From: a virus
IMG/VR virus record: IMGVR_UViG_3300017990_000024
Coordinates: 1 to 47,461 of that record
Length of the DNA: 47,461 bases
Strand: one strand, 5' to 3'
Shown here: positions 15,445 to 22,159 of the stretch, in pieces
Layout of the letters: each line of letters begins with the position of its first letter
Numbering within the stretch: the first letter of the stretch is position 1
Made by a program: the position numbers and the translations under genes
Notes under the pieces: generated by a model
The model's database searches: none
The model's input: only the letters and a program-made list of their open reading frames with translations
What the model was told of the DNA's origin: nothing

Positions 15445-15773
15445 CGTTTACTACCTCCAAGATTCTTCGATATCATAAGGAGCTGTGCTAGTATTTGCTC
15501 CCAGAGGAAGTATCCTGCAAAGCCTGTGATAAGTGAAAACCAAAATGGTCTTTGTCCGAGCGCATAAAACACAACTGCAAGACAAAGCGATATAAACGGA
15601 ATCTCAAAGAGCGGTGCGAGAGCTTGTATTGTAGCAAGGAATTTCCTTCCTTTGACGCGAGCGCGAGCACGTTGCATAGTGATCCAATTGGAAAACTTCT
15701 TCCAGAGATATTTTACTTTCGCTAAGAACATAGTTGGTATTGACATGTATATGTTTATAATTTTTGCTCTCAT
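15441..15773 (-). CDS. Two-helix membrane protein between terminase and portal
   Basis: 110 aa. Basic N-terminal half (KVKYLWKKFSNWITMQRARARVKGRKF), then hydrophobic LFEIPFISLCLAVVFYALG and FWFSLITGFAGYFLWEQIL, ending SKNLGGSKR. The ATG overlaps the terminase stop (ATGA) and its own stop overlaps the portal ATG, so it is locked into the packaging operon. No known family; an accessory membrane function during assembly, or a lysis role, is speculative. Confidence 0.65.
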   Translation of the reverse strand: MRAKIINIYMSIPTMFLAKVKYLWKKFSNWITMQRARARVKGRKFLATIQALAPLFEIPFISLCLAVVFYALGQRPFWFSLITGFAGYFLWEQILAQLLMISKNLGGSKR

Positions 15774-17389
15774 CGCTTTTGCCGCTTCAACCACTTGATC
15801 TTCTCTGATAAATCCATTTCTCTATGCTTTCCAAACGATTCTTTTGGCGCTGACGGATCAGATAAAGCTGCGGATTGTGTTTTTGTAGCGAGTGGTGTTG
15901 CTACGATCGTTTTGTATGAATACGGCATCAAAGCTAGCGCATTCGAGAAGATGATATCGCCGTGTCCTGTATCATCTGCTGAGACTTTGAACGTGTAATC
16001 CATCATAGTCATGTGATGCAATTGTAATTCGTCGGCCAGCAGCGTGACTGCATCTCCTTCGAGTAAGCTCTTTAGATTGACAAGCATATACTCTCGAATG
16101 TTTGCCTTCCTCTTTGCTTCTCCAGTTCTGATTCTAGTCGAAAAGTTGATTCCTTCAACGATTCCAGGATTCGTTCGCTTTGCAAACTCATAGAGTCCGA
16201 GACCTAATCCAGTCTGATCGATGCGCATCCTCACCATCGATGGAAATGCTTTGATCACTCGATCTAAGATCTTCTTTTGCGCTGGCAGATCAGTCTTCCT
16301 GATAGCTATGAGTGCTCGTTGAATGTATTCTTTCCGAATCGTACTATCTTCTAGTTCAATTGAGAACTCTTCGAACACACTGATTGCTGTGAAGTGAGTC
16401 GTTCGCGCTACATCTACTCCGCAATATATTGGGTTAGGTGTTTCGTACGTCCACGTATCTGAGATCGCTATCTTGTCGCCAAAGTTTACCAAGTCTGGAT
16501 CTTCTGTTCTCTTGATAAGCGAGTGTGGAAAGAACGAAATGCTATCGTCAAGGAAGTCACACATGTACTCTTGTTTAAATATCACTGGATCTCGCATGCG
16601 CTTACTCTCTAACGCTTTCTTTGAGATCCATGGTGCAATCGGTACAACGTCTTGTTCTAAGATCGACTTTTCTGGATTGAACTTGCGCTCGTCAAACACT
16701 GGATACCGAAAGAATTCAAAGGAATGATGATTCTGAGTGAGCCTGAAGAAGTTGTTGTGTCTTCCATTCGCTGTGCTTCCTATAATAATCTGTCCGATGC
16801 CACTCTGCATTGTATCTTGGACTGCAGCGAGTAGCTCTCTATCATGTTGCTGAAACGCATACTCGTCAATCAGCCCACGAATCAATCTTCTACCTCTTAC
16901 TGAGTCAGCAGCATTTCCAGATGGATACGCTCTGATGATTGTCTTTGTATCGTTGAAGACGATCTCAGTCTCCTTGACTTCGATTGACGATTTGTTCGGA
17001 AGCTTCGAATGATGCACAAGCCATGCTATCATCTTCAGAATATCTTTTGCGTTACGATAGCGCTGTGCAATGACTGGGATAAGTTGATCTTTGTACGTAA
17101 GAGCTGATACGATCAACTCGATTGAGAATGATGTTGTGAATGAGATACCTCTTGCTTTTACAACGAGAATATCTTTTGCATCTTCGTCTTTGATGTTCAA
17201 GCTAGCAGAGTGCCACTCCTTCTGATAGTCAGTCATATGATACGGTATCGGTTGACCAACTGGATCTTGTACTTGGAAGAGTTCTTCGAGTAGAGCGCAA
17301 TAGTCTAACTCGACTCGAGTGAATTCTTTCTTCGTTTGATACCAAGAACGAGTAGTTCCTTGAGGTCTTCCTTTCGCTCTAACAATCAT
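15770..17389 (-). CDS. terL: Terminase large subunit (DNA-packaging ATPase/nuclease)
   Basis: 539 aa, usual length. ATPase: adenine-binding region TDYQKEWHS near 53-61, deviant Walker A DILVVKARGISFTTS (~73-87), Walker B RGLIDEYAF with catalytic Glu, coupling motif GSTANG. Nuclease domain (RNase H fold): CGVDVARTTHFTAI with first Asp, MRIDQTGLGLGLY, and DDTGHGDIIFSNALAL with the last Asp. The enzyme cuts concatemeric DNA and pumps it through the portal. It lies upstream of portal in the classical order. The Walker A lacks the canonical GKS/GKT but matches the KxRxxxS type common in terminases. Confidence 0.92.
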   Translation of the reverse strand: MIVRAKGRPQGTTRSWYQTKKEFTRVELDYCALLEELFQVQDPVGQPIPYHMTDYQKEWHSASLNIKDEDAKDILVVKARGISFTTSFSIELIVSALTYKDQLIPVIAQRYRNAKDILKMIAWLVHHSKLPNKSSIEVKETEIVFNDTKTIIRAYPSGNAADSVRGRRLIRGLIDEYAFQQHDRELLAAVQDTMQSGIGQIIIGSTANGRHNNFFRLTQNHHSFEFFRYPVFDERKFNPEKSILEQDVVPIAPWISKKALESKRMRDPVIFKQEYMCDFLDDSISFFPHSLIKRTEDPDLVNFGDKIAISDTWTYETPNPIYCGVDVARTTHFTAISVFEEFSIELEDSTIRKEYIQRALIAIRKTDLPAQKKILDRVIKAFPSMVRMRIDQTGLGLGLYEFAKRTNPGIVEGINFSTRIRTGEAKRKANIREYMLVNLKSLLEGDAVTLLADELQLHHMTMMDYTFKVSADDTGHGDIIFSNALALMPYSYKTIVATPLATKTQSAALSDPSAPKESFGKHREMDLSEKIKWLKRQKR

Positions 17390-17430
17390 ACTTTTCTACC
17401 ACATAATCGACAGATGCCGCAAGCACACAT
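17386..17430 (-). CDS. Cys-rich micropeptide (possible zinc knuckle)
   Basis: Reads MCACGICRLCGRKV (14 aa) with GGGAGG about 8 nt before the ATG, and its stop overlaps the terminase start as ATGA. The same frame is open upstream to the TAG of the lipoprotein gene, adding CRCRG and another Cys, seven Cys in 32 codons. It may be a real micro-zinc-finger or a leader that couples translation to terminase. Confidence 0.35.
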   Translation of the reverse strand: MCACGICRLCGRKV

Positions 17431-17484
17431 GATCTGCACCCTCCCACGACATCTACACTTTCCTTCTCTTGTTGGCTCACACAA

Positions 17485-17778
17485 CTAAATCACATCACTT
17501 CCTTCGTGCCATTGCACACGAGTCACTCCATCAGAACAATTCTCTAGAAAGCACAAACATGATGTCATGTGCTCATATGATCTGTTCGTTGTCATGTTAA
17601 TCACAGTCGAATAGTTTGCACGCCACTCCCACTGATTACAAGATCTAAACTCATACTCTGAAAAACATGCATCTCTGCAAGCGTTCTCTGAATTGGGCGT
17701 GTTGTCTATTGTACACGGACATGTGCATCCTGTCATCAGTGCTGCAAGCAAAAACAGCATCGTTGGTCTATATCTCAT
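17485..17778 (-). CDS. Predicted lipoprotein, Cys-rich
   Basis: 97 aa. Signal peptide with lipobox: MRYRPTMLFLLAALMTGCT, cleavage expected before the Cys in LMTGC. The mature part has many Cys (CTCPC, ACRDAC, CNQW, CLCFLENC) and sequons (NYS, NMT, NRS, NCS), as expected for an exported, disulfide-bonded and perhaps glycosylated surface protein. GGAGATGA upstream. A viral lipoprotein in the packaging operon might alter the host envelope or block superinfection; that is inference. No homologous family recognised. Confidence 0.65.
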   Translation of the reverse strand: MRYRPTMLFLLAALMTGCTCPCTIDNTPNSENACRDACFSEYEFRSCNQWEWRANYSTVINMTTNRSYEHMTSCLCFLENCSDGVTRVQWHEGSDVI

Positions 17779-17789
17779 TGCGTCATCTC

Positions 17790-18047
17790 CTATCGAACTT
17801 GAGGTACTAACTCTTCTCGATCGCTACCTTCTCTTCGTACCACGAGAAATCGTGGGAATTCGTCAACCTTCACACCTTGAATCTCTTCATGACTTTCAGG
17901 GATTCCTTTGACAATGCAAATGATCCCTTCATTCGTGTGCTCAGCTGACACAATCTCTGGATACGCCTTCGTAAAGAACGTGGCCAGAGCACGTTGTGTT
18001 ATGATGACTTCTCTCTCATCATGTGCTTTGGGTTTTCGTCTTCTCAT
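17790..18047 (-). CDS. Unknown protein, 85 aa
   Basis: Basic N-terminus (MRRRKPKAHDEREVIITQ) and a mixed alpha/beta body (EGIICIVKGIPESHEEI, FPRFLVVRREGS). GAGGTGA before the ATG. It overlaps the 234-aa gene by 29 nt. Unknown function; part of the operon leading to terminase. Confidence 0.6.
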   Translation of the reverse strand: MRRRKPKAHDEREVIITQRALATFFTKAYPEIVSAEHTNEGIICIVKGIPESHEEIQGVKVDEFPRFLVVRREGSDREELVPQVR

Positions 18048-18723
18048 GTCTCACCTCTGGTATTTTATTCACCGTCGCATCAATGACGTCAGGATTCTTA
18101 ATACGCGAGAGAATGTCTGCGAAGCTTAGCTCTCCTTCGACCTTGAACGACATCTTCTCTCTTGTGATTTCCTCAAGCGCTTTCAATCCTTCGATCACAG
18201 TCTTAGAAAACTCTGATCTCGCTTTCAATGACGGGTGAACGTCAAGAGCTCCTCTCTGCATGATCAGAAGAGCGTCGTGCGTAGCTGACTCGTCAAATCG
18301 CTGCACGATCAGAAACTGTTGAATCAACTCTCTAGCTATGATTGTAACTCGCGGGTCAGAAAAATCATACCTGGTTGACAACTGAGATACTAATTTGTAC
18401 ACAGAGTCTTTCTCATATGGACAGTGCGTGATGCCTTGCTCTTTTGCTTCACGCTCTATAATATCAATAGCTCGCTCTCGTAGCTTATATGGAAAGTGAT
18501 GTCCTGCTCTCGTAGCATCGAGCATCTCTTTCAGATCCATCAGCTCTTTCCAATCATCTGGATACTGATGTTCAATATTCTCTTGAATATCAGCTATTTT
18601 CTTAGAAAGATGCGGGCATGTGATGATATGTTCTCTCGTGATCCGAGGCAGATGAATCGAAATCTGAGAGAGTGCAAATTCAGTTACCGAACTAGGTTGA
18701 CGGACAGCAGGAAGCGTAAGCAT
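18019..18723 (-). CDS. Unknown helical protein, weak small-terminase candidate
   Basis: 234 aa, almost all helix, with internal Cys/His residues (TREHIITCPHLSKK, GITHCPYEKD). A TATA box is about 21-26 bp upstream and no ribosome site is seen, so it likely starts a leaderless transcript that runs through the lipoprotein to terminase. Small terminase subunits are usually helical and encoded just before the large subunit, so this is the best positional candidate, but no recognisable HTH was found and the case is weak. Confidence 0.5.
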   Translation of the reverse strand: MLTLPAVRQPSSVTEFALSQISIHLPRITREHIITCPHLSKKIADIQENIEHQYPDDWKELMDLKEMLDATRAGHHFPYKLRERAIDIIEREAKEQGITHCPYEKDSVYKLVSQLSTRYDFSDPRVTIIARELIQQFLIVQRFDESATHDALLIMQRGALDVHPSLKARSEFSKTVIEGLKALEEITREKMSFKVEGELSFADILSRIKNPDVIDATVNKIPEVRHEKTKTQST

Positions 18724-18743
18724 ATCATATACAGCTATCTACG

Positions 18744-18754
18744 TATATAAAAAA
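18744..18754 (-). promoter_or_regulatory. TATA box for the terminase operon
   Basis: TTTTTTATATA on the minus strand, in the 37-bp gap after the PD-(D/E)XK gene; its centre is about 26 bp from the ATG at 18723, with no ribosome site between. Confidence 0.65.
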
Positions 18755-18760
18755 CTTTCC

Positions 18761-19129
18761 TCACTCTACTTTGTAGTGCGTTACTCTCTGTGGAGTCCAG
18801 TACACGTAGTCATATACTCCAGGAAACGCCTTCTCACATCTGTTAAACTGCTGTTTGGCTTTAGCCCACGCGCTCTTCGTGTCATTACTCTTGATTTCGT
18901 AGTAGATCATACGTCTTCCTTTGCCATGGCCTCTATACACAGCGATATCTAACTCTCCTTGATACCGCCCACCATACAACACTCGCTTCTCAACTATCTC
19001 AGCCCAAGACTTCTGACTCAATCGCTCTGCGAGCTCATCAAGATAACTTGCGTGCACTCCGCTGAATCTTTTCTTAGGTGCCGTAGTTCGTCCACGCTTG
19101 GATTTCTTCTTCCGTCCTTTCTTTCCCAT
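18761..19129 (-). CDS. PD-(D/E)XK-fold nuclease
   Basis: 122 aa. After a Lys/Arg-rich N-terminus (KKGRKKKSKRGRTTAPKKR), the core shows a helix with Glu, then GELDIAVYR (Asp61) and MIYYEIKSND (Glu78, Lys80), the D...ExK catalytic arrangement of restriction-endonuclease-like nucleases. The following helix (AWAKAKQQFNRCEKAF) is also typical, as in VRR-Nuc and Holliday-junction-type enzymes. Likely cleaves branched or unusual DNA; the exact substrate cannot be told. Overlaps the upstream gene by 56 nt. Confidence 0.7.
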   Translation of the reverse strand: MGKKGRKKKSKRGRTTAPKKRFSGVHASYLDELAERLSQKSWAEIVEKRVLYGGRYQGELDIAVYRGHGKGRRMIYYEIKSNDTKSAWAKAKQQFNRCEKAFPGVYDYVYWTPQRVTHYKVE

Positions 19130-19397
19130 GTACCTTTCTGGATACCCAGATCAATTGCTCGAATGCTGTTAAATATGCTAGTGCTTCTGCGTGTTCTTCT
19201 GGTCGTCCGTCATCCCTCCAATCTCTGTAGGCTTCGATTAATGCATCGATACATACGATCTCCCAAGGTCTAGTTCTAATCGTCTTAGGCTTTACGCACC
19301 TAACAACATAACTATAGAGATCGTACCTCTTCTCCACAGGTAGCTCAAATACATGCTCAGCAACCTGTGCAGCATAACATTTATCAGAAGTCGTCAT
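19074..19397 (-). CDS. Unknown protein, 107 aa
   Basis: Helical and charged (AAQVAEHVFELPVEKRYDLYSYVVRC, PWEIVCIDALIEAYRDW). First gene after the 19425-19436 TATA box. Overlaps the nuclease gene by 56 nt, which suggests they are translated together. No family recognised. Confidence 0.6.
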   Translation of the reverse strand: MTTSDKCYAAQVAEHVFELPVEKRYDLYSYVVRCVKPKTIRTRPWEIVCIDALIEAYRDWRDDGRPEEHAEALAYLTAFEQLIWVSRKVHGKERTEEEIQAWTNYGT

Positions 19398-19424
19398 TTT
19401 ATGAAGAGATAGGACTCTTCAGCT

Positions 19425-19436
19425 TATTTAAAAATA
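19425..19436 (-). promoter_or_regulatory. TATA box upstream of the 107-aa gene
   Basis: Exact TATTTTTAAATA on the minus strand, 28 bp from the ATG at 19397. One of four identical copies in the window. Confidence 0.7.
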
Positions 19437-19446
19437 CTCATAGGGT

Positions 19447-19716
19447 TTAACCATTTCGTATTTCCTCCACTGCTTGTCGCAGCGTCTTACCGCAAGTGCC
19501 TACGTACTGTACGCCATCTTTCCAATGTGCATACTTCGTAACACCTTCGATTATCGCATCTTTGAGTTCCTCATCAGAATGAGTTCTCTTGTCTAACTTG
19601 TGATGACGTACTAACGTATGATAACTCTCTTGCAACTCAATGTACTCGACACAGTTCTCTAGCTTGTGTCCGTGTTCGTCTGTGAATCCGTACTTCTCTA
19701 AATCTTCAAATGTCAT
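19447..19716 (-). CDS. Unknown protein, 89 aa
   Basis: Begins MTFEDLEKYGFTDEHGHKL. Helical, His-rich middle (YHTLVRHHKLDKRTH), C-terminus VQYVGTCGKTLRQAVEEI. The start at 19716 has GGAAGGAAG before it; an earlier ATG at 19752 has no clear ribosome site. Function unknown. Confidence 0.55.
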   Translation of the reverse strand: MTFEDLEKYGFTDEHGHKLENCVEYIELQESYHTLVRHHKLDKRTHSDEELKDAIIEGVTKYAHWKDGVQYVGTCGKTLRQAVEEIRNG

Positions 19717-19765
19717 CGTTCTTCCTTCCAGCTGTGTCCTGAATCGGCACATATGTCTCGCTCAT
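19706..19765 (-). CDS. Possible micropeptide, 19 aa
   Basis: MSETYVPIQDTAGRKNDDI. Its ATG overlaps the stop of the zinc-ribbon gene (ATGA) and its stop overlaps the next start, the same coupling style as its neighbours. It may be a real small protein or simply a translational bridge. Length prevents a stronger claim. Confidence 0.3.
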   Translation of the reverse strand: MSETYVPIQDTAGRKNDDI

Positions 19766-19929
19766 GATACTACCTCAAAGATCTGCACTGGTCCTGCAAT
19801 GTTATCGGCATAATTACAATGCCCGCAGGCCGGACAAGCCCACGCAACACGTTCAGTATTCAAGACAACTGTGCCTTTTGGATCGAACAACTTCTCACAG
19901 TTCTGACACTGCATCTTCACTTCAGTCAT
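19762..19929 (-). CDS. Small zinc-ribbon protein, 55 aa
   Basis: Four-plus Cys arranged as CQNCEKLF ... CPACGHC, a classic zinc-ribbon. Start at 19929, overlapping the previous stop by 8 nt. Such single-ribbon proteins usually bind nucleic acid or protein partners; the target is unknown. Confidence 0.65.
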   Translation of the reverse strand: MTEVKMQCQNCEKLFDPKGTVVLNTERVAWACPACGHCNYADNIAGPVQIFEVVS

Positions 19930-20146
19930 CTTGTCTCTCTGTGATCGCAATCTGAAGGTTGAGCTTCTTGTGCTTGTTATTAAATACACCGAGTGCTTCT
20001 TTCACTTCAATCAGAAGCGTTCGCATCGCTTCTAACTCTCCTCGATCATCAGTCGTATCTTCTTCTTCGATCACGATTGACCTTTGCTCGTCATCTTTAA
20101 TCTGTAGCACGTATCCGTTGCTCATTCTTTCAACTTCTACTTTCAT
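19922..20146 (-). CDS. Unknown small protein, 74 aa
   Basis: MKVEVERMSNGYVLQIKDDEQ suggests an N-terminal beta hairpin, followed by an acidic stretch and a helix (LEAMRTLLIEVKEALGVF). GAGGTGA before the ATG. Overlaps genes on both sides (17 nt and 8 nt). No family recognised. Confidence 0.6.
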   Translation of the reverse strand: MKVEVERMSNGYVLQIKDDEQRSIVIEEEDTTDDRGELEAMRTLLIEVKEALGVFNNKHKKLNLQIAITERQDD

Positions 20147-20450
20147 CTGAGTTCACCTCTGGTGCACAGCGTGAACATTTGCATGCTGAGTATCTTGATA
20201 GCTCTTCTCTGACTTTTACATAATCAGAGAACGCTGTTGCAAAGGCAAACACCTTCGCTCGTAACTCTGTATCAGCTCCTGAGAAGATCTTATCAATCGT
20301 GTCTGTCCAAGTATCACTCGTAAGCAATAGCATGAACACGTCTTTCTTGATTCCAAAGAACTCCTCCTGAGTCATTCCGTAGTGAGCGTGCACGCTAGAA
20401 TCATGCTCTCGCTCCTCTGCTCCAATCATTCCTATGATTCCTTCAATCAT
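20130..20450 (-). CDS. Unknown protein with C-terminal Cys cluster, 106 aa
   Basis: Helical body (MTQEEFFGIKKDVFMLLL, LRAKVFAFATAFSDYVKV) ending in ACKCSRCAPE, a possible zinc-binding knot. Start at 20450 with AGGAG 7 nt before; a slightly longer reading lacks a ribosome site. Function unknown. Confidence 0.55.
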   Translation of the reverse strand: MIEGIIGMIGAEEREHDSSVHAHYGMTQEEFFGIKKDVFMLLLTSDTWTDTIDKIFSGADTELRAKVFAFATAFSDYVKVREELSRYSACKCSRCAPEVNSDESRS

Positions 20451-20637
20451 TTGCTTTCTCCTCATGTTCTAGAAACCGCATGTATTGCTCGAGCTCTAAT
20501 AGAAAGTCTCTCGATTCATTTCGAACCTTGTATCTATTCGCTGGGCAATGAGCAAGTCCCTTCTTCAGCTCCTCTGCCGTGTATATGCAGAGCTCTCTAA
20601 TCCTCTGCTTCTCTCTAGTTTCAAGAGGCGATTTCAT
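20443..20637 (-). CDS. Unknown helical protein, 64 aa
   Basis: MKSPLETREKQRIREL, then YTAEELKKGLAHCP and a terminal helix (FLLELEQYMRFLEHEE). The ATG at 20637 is 22 bp from a TATA box (TATATAATAT read on plus), so it begins a leaderless transcript; a TTG five codons earlier is less likely. Confidence 0.55.
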   Translation of the reverse strand: MKSPLETREKQRIRELCIYTAEELKKGLAHCPANRYKVRNESRDFLLELEQYMRFLEHEEKAND

Positions 20638-20658
20638 AACATCATGGCACAATAGATG

Positions 20659-20668
20659 TATATAATAT
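20659..20668 (-). promoter_or_regulatory. TATA box upstream of the 64-aa gene
   Basis: ATATTATATA on the minus strand, 22 bp from the ATG at 20637. The same 10-mer is present at exactly the same distance before the gene starting at 21102. Confidence 0.7.
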
Positions 20669-20673
20669 TTCCT

Positions 20674-21102
20674 CTATACTGTCTCTGTCACAATCTGACT
20701 TTCAAGTGCTGTAGTGTCGAATCCGTATTGCTCACAACGTTCGAGTACTCGAGACTTGATGAGTTCAAAGTCACGTTGGCTCGGTCGCCAGCCATTCCAA
20801 TTGTCAGCAACCGCTTTATGATCAGCTTGACTAAGATGCTCCCAGAATAACCATCGATTTGTTTGTCGACCACGTCGCTCGCATTCGTCGCAGACGATAT
20901 TCCATCTCTGAATCAAATACATCAGCTTATCTTTGAAGAAATTGATGTGACCTTTATTCAATGTGAATCGAGTCGGAGCGTATCCTTTCGGATAAGGCGA
21001 TTTCTTGACATGGCCGAGCAATTTCAAGATCTCATTGTACTCTGCACCTAGATGTTTATCGTGAAGATGTCTCGGATTGATTCCAACATTTATTCTAACC
21101 AT
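20674..21102 (-). CDS. T4 endonuclease V-like pyrimidine-dimer DNA glycosylase/AP lyase
   Basis: 142 aa. N-terminus MVRINVGINPRHLHDKHLGAEYNEI parallels phage T4 DenV (MTRINL...ADQHLMAEYREL), including the catalytic Glu (Glu21 here, Glu23 in T4). The central RFTLNKGHINFFKDKLMYL matches the T4 GAGHVTFFYDKLEFL segment. In this family the amine of residue 2 attacks the damaged nucleotide; here residue 2 is Val rather than Thr. The enzyme starts repair of UV-induced dimers. Leaderless promoter at 22 bp. It is the first leftward gene at the divergent origin-like region. Confidence 0.85.
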   Translation of the reverse strand: MVRINVGINPRHLHDKHLGAEYNEILKLLGHVKKSPYPKGYAPTRFTLNKGHINFFKDKLMYLIQRWNIVCDECERRGRQTNRWLFWEHLSQADHKAVADNWNGWRPSQRDFELIKSRVLERCEQYGFDTTALESQIVTETV

Positions 21103-21123
21103 ATACTACAATTCCAATAGAAC

Positions 21124-21133
21124 TATATAATAT
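21124..21133 (-). promoter_or_regulatory. TATA box upstream of the dimer glycosylase
   Basis: ATATTATATA on the minus strand, 22 bp from the ATG at 21102, identical in sequence and spacing to 20659-20668. Confidence 0.7.
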
Positions 21134-21177
21134 TTTCCTCTCCAATCGAGCGTCAAGATTCAAGTAAGTTCTGAAAT

Positions 21178-21208
21178 TCTTAGTGTGATTACTGCAAGGT
21201 AAAAACCG
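21178..21208 (+). repeat. Left arm of perfect 31-bp inverted repeat
   Basis: Begins TCTTAGTGTGATTACTGCAA and runs to AAACCG. It is the exact reverse complement of 21360-21390. It contains AAGGTAA, the reverse of the TTACCTT motif found three times on the plus strand of this gap. Confidence 0.9.
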
Positions 21209-21359
21209 CTAAATTATTTTTGCGTAGAGAGGAGGGTTACTTACCTTCTTACCTTATATAAAGATGTGACAATTTAATTTTTGTATGTGCCACAATATGG
21301 CACAATATTAAAAAGACTAGCCTTGCGTATAAGCCTCCTCTATAGCAGAATCGAGCGGT
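21209..21359. other. AT-rich core of the origin-like divergent region
   Basis: 151 bp between the 31-bp arms. It contains TTACCTT at 21241 and 21249, a TATA-like CTTATATAAAG near 21254-21264, a 6-bp stem GTGCCA/TGGCAC at 21287-21303, direct repeats of CACAATAT, and an inner imperfect inverted pair (TAGAGAGGAGG near 21225, CCTCCTCTATA near 21334). No gene. The symmetry, AT-richness and place between diverging late and replication operons suggest a replication origin or a bidirectional control site. Confidence 0.6.
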
Positions 21360-21390
21360 CGGTTTTTACCTTGCAGTAATCACACTAAGA
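21360..21390 (-). repeat. Right arm of perfect 31-bp inverted repeat
   Basis: Exact reverse complement of 21178-21208. This arm is itself flanked by a 10-bp inverted repeat, TCGAGCGGTC at 21351-21360 and GACCGCTCGA at 21389-21398, giving an alternative hairpin. AATCGAGCG at 21349 also recurs at 21145. Confidence 0.9.
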
Positions 21391-21450
21391 CCGCTCGAGA
21401 TATATAAAGAATCAAGCTGTAGCGAGATCCAAATGATTGAAAGCAAACAA

Positions 21451-21459
21451 TATAAATAT
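21451..21459 (+). promoter_or_regulatory. TATA box for the first rightward gene
   Basis: TATAAATAT, its centre about 23 bp before the ATG at 21478, with no ribosome site between. Likely start of the early/replication transcript. Confidence 0.7.
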
Positions 21460-21477
21460 CTATAGGTATCTTACAAT

Positions 21478-22080
21478 ATGGTCATTCTAAACAAGCCTAT
21501 TAAAGCGTCGCTGAATGCATATCCAACCAAGCTAGGTGGCGTCTTCTCGATGGATCCATATATCAAATCGAAATGGGCTAAGCAATTACTGATCGCCTTG
21601 ACCGAAGCGTTAGGTAATGATGCTGATTTAACTAAGCTGATGCAAATGATCTCTGAGAAACGAGACGATGTATTCTTTACTCGAGTCGTTGAAATCATGA
21701 ATGCTCACGAGTCTACACTCTACCGAAAGAGGATGTATCAATATATGGTGTCGCACCTAGTCATGCATCATAGCGCAAAAGAAGGGGAGCCAAAGACTAC
21801 GACAGATTTCAGCAACCAGATTCCAACTAATCTCTACACATCGATGAGTAAGATGAATCTCAAGCAAGTACTCTTTCTCGAAGCGATCTTTGACAATGAT
21901 ACTGATTCTTCGATTTTCATCAAGCATATGTCAAGAAGTCGTGGTACATTATTCGGAAAACATAAGCGTAGTAAGCGAATTTCCTGGGAAGGAGCGAAGA
22001 TCATCTCAGAGATTAATGCAATCAGAAAGTATGCAAGACGGTGGCCATTCTTCACTGACATTCAGAAAGTAAGTTGGTAG
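21478..22080 (+). CDS. Unknown protein, first gene right of the origin-like region
   Basis: 200 aa, helical and basic, no motif recognised. A long helix around KWAKQLLIALTEALG, a middle with His-rich YMVSHLVMHHS, and a very basic C-terminal region (GKHKRSKRISWEGAK, RKYARRWPFF). Position directly beside the inverted repeats and ahead of the helicase gene makes a DNA-binding initiator or early regulator plausible; nothing in the sequence proves it. Leaderless promoter at 21451. Confidence 0.6.
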   Translation: MVILNKPIKASLNAYPTKLGGVFSMDPYIKSKWAKQLLIALTEALGNDADLTKLMQMISEKRDDVFFTRVVEIMNAHESTLYRKRMYQYMVSHLVMHHSAKEGEPKTTTDFSNQIPTNLYTSMSKMNLKQVLFLEAIFDNDTDSSIFIKHMSRSRGTLFGKHKRSKRISWEGAKIISEINAIRKYARRWPFFTDIQKVSW

Positions 22081-22090
22081 TAGAAGGAAA

Positions 22091-22100
22091 TTTTATATAA
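22091..22100 (+). promoter_or_regulatory. TATA box for the helicase operon
   Basis: TTTTATATAA, giving a start near 22120 and a leader of about 40 nt. GGAG lies upstream of the helicase ATG at 22160 within that leader. Confidence 0.6.
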
Positions 22101-22159
22101 TTCATAAAGGCTACTACTTTTATTCCACCACCTCACAAAGGAATGGAGAGCCGTCAACA

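Noticed and set aside
17386-17487. TAG readthrough (pyrrolysine) as the main explanation for the Cys-rich extension
   Set aside because: An ATG with a good ribosome site lies inside the stretch, which is simpler; TAG also ends other genes here (for example 39572-39748) without any open extension noted. Kept only as an alternative.
21209-21359. Insertion sequence or MITE bounded by the 31-bp inverted repeats
   Set aside because: No target-site duplication or transposase is seen, and the element sits exactly at the operon divergence; an origin or control site is the better reading.
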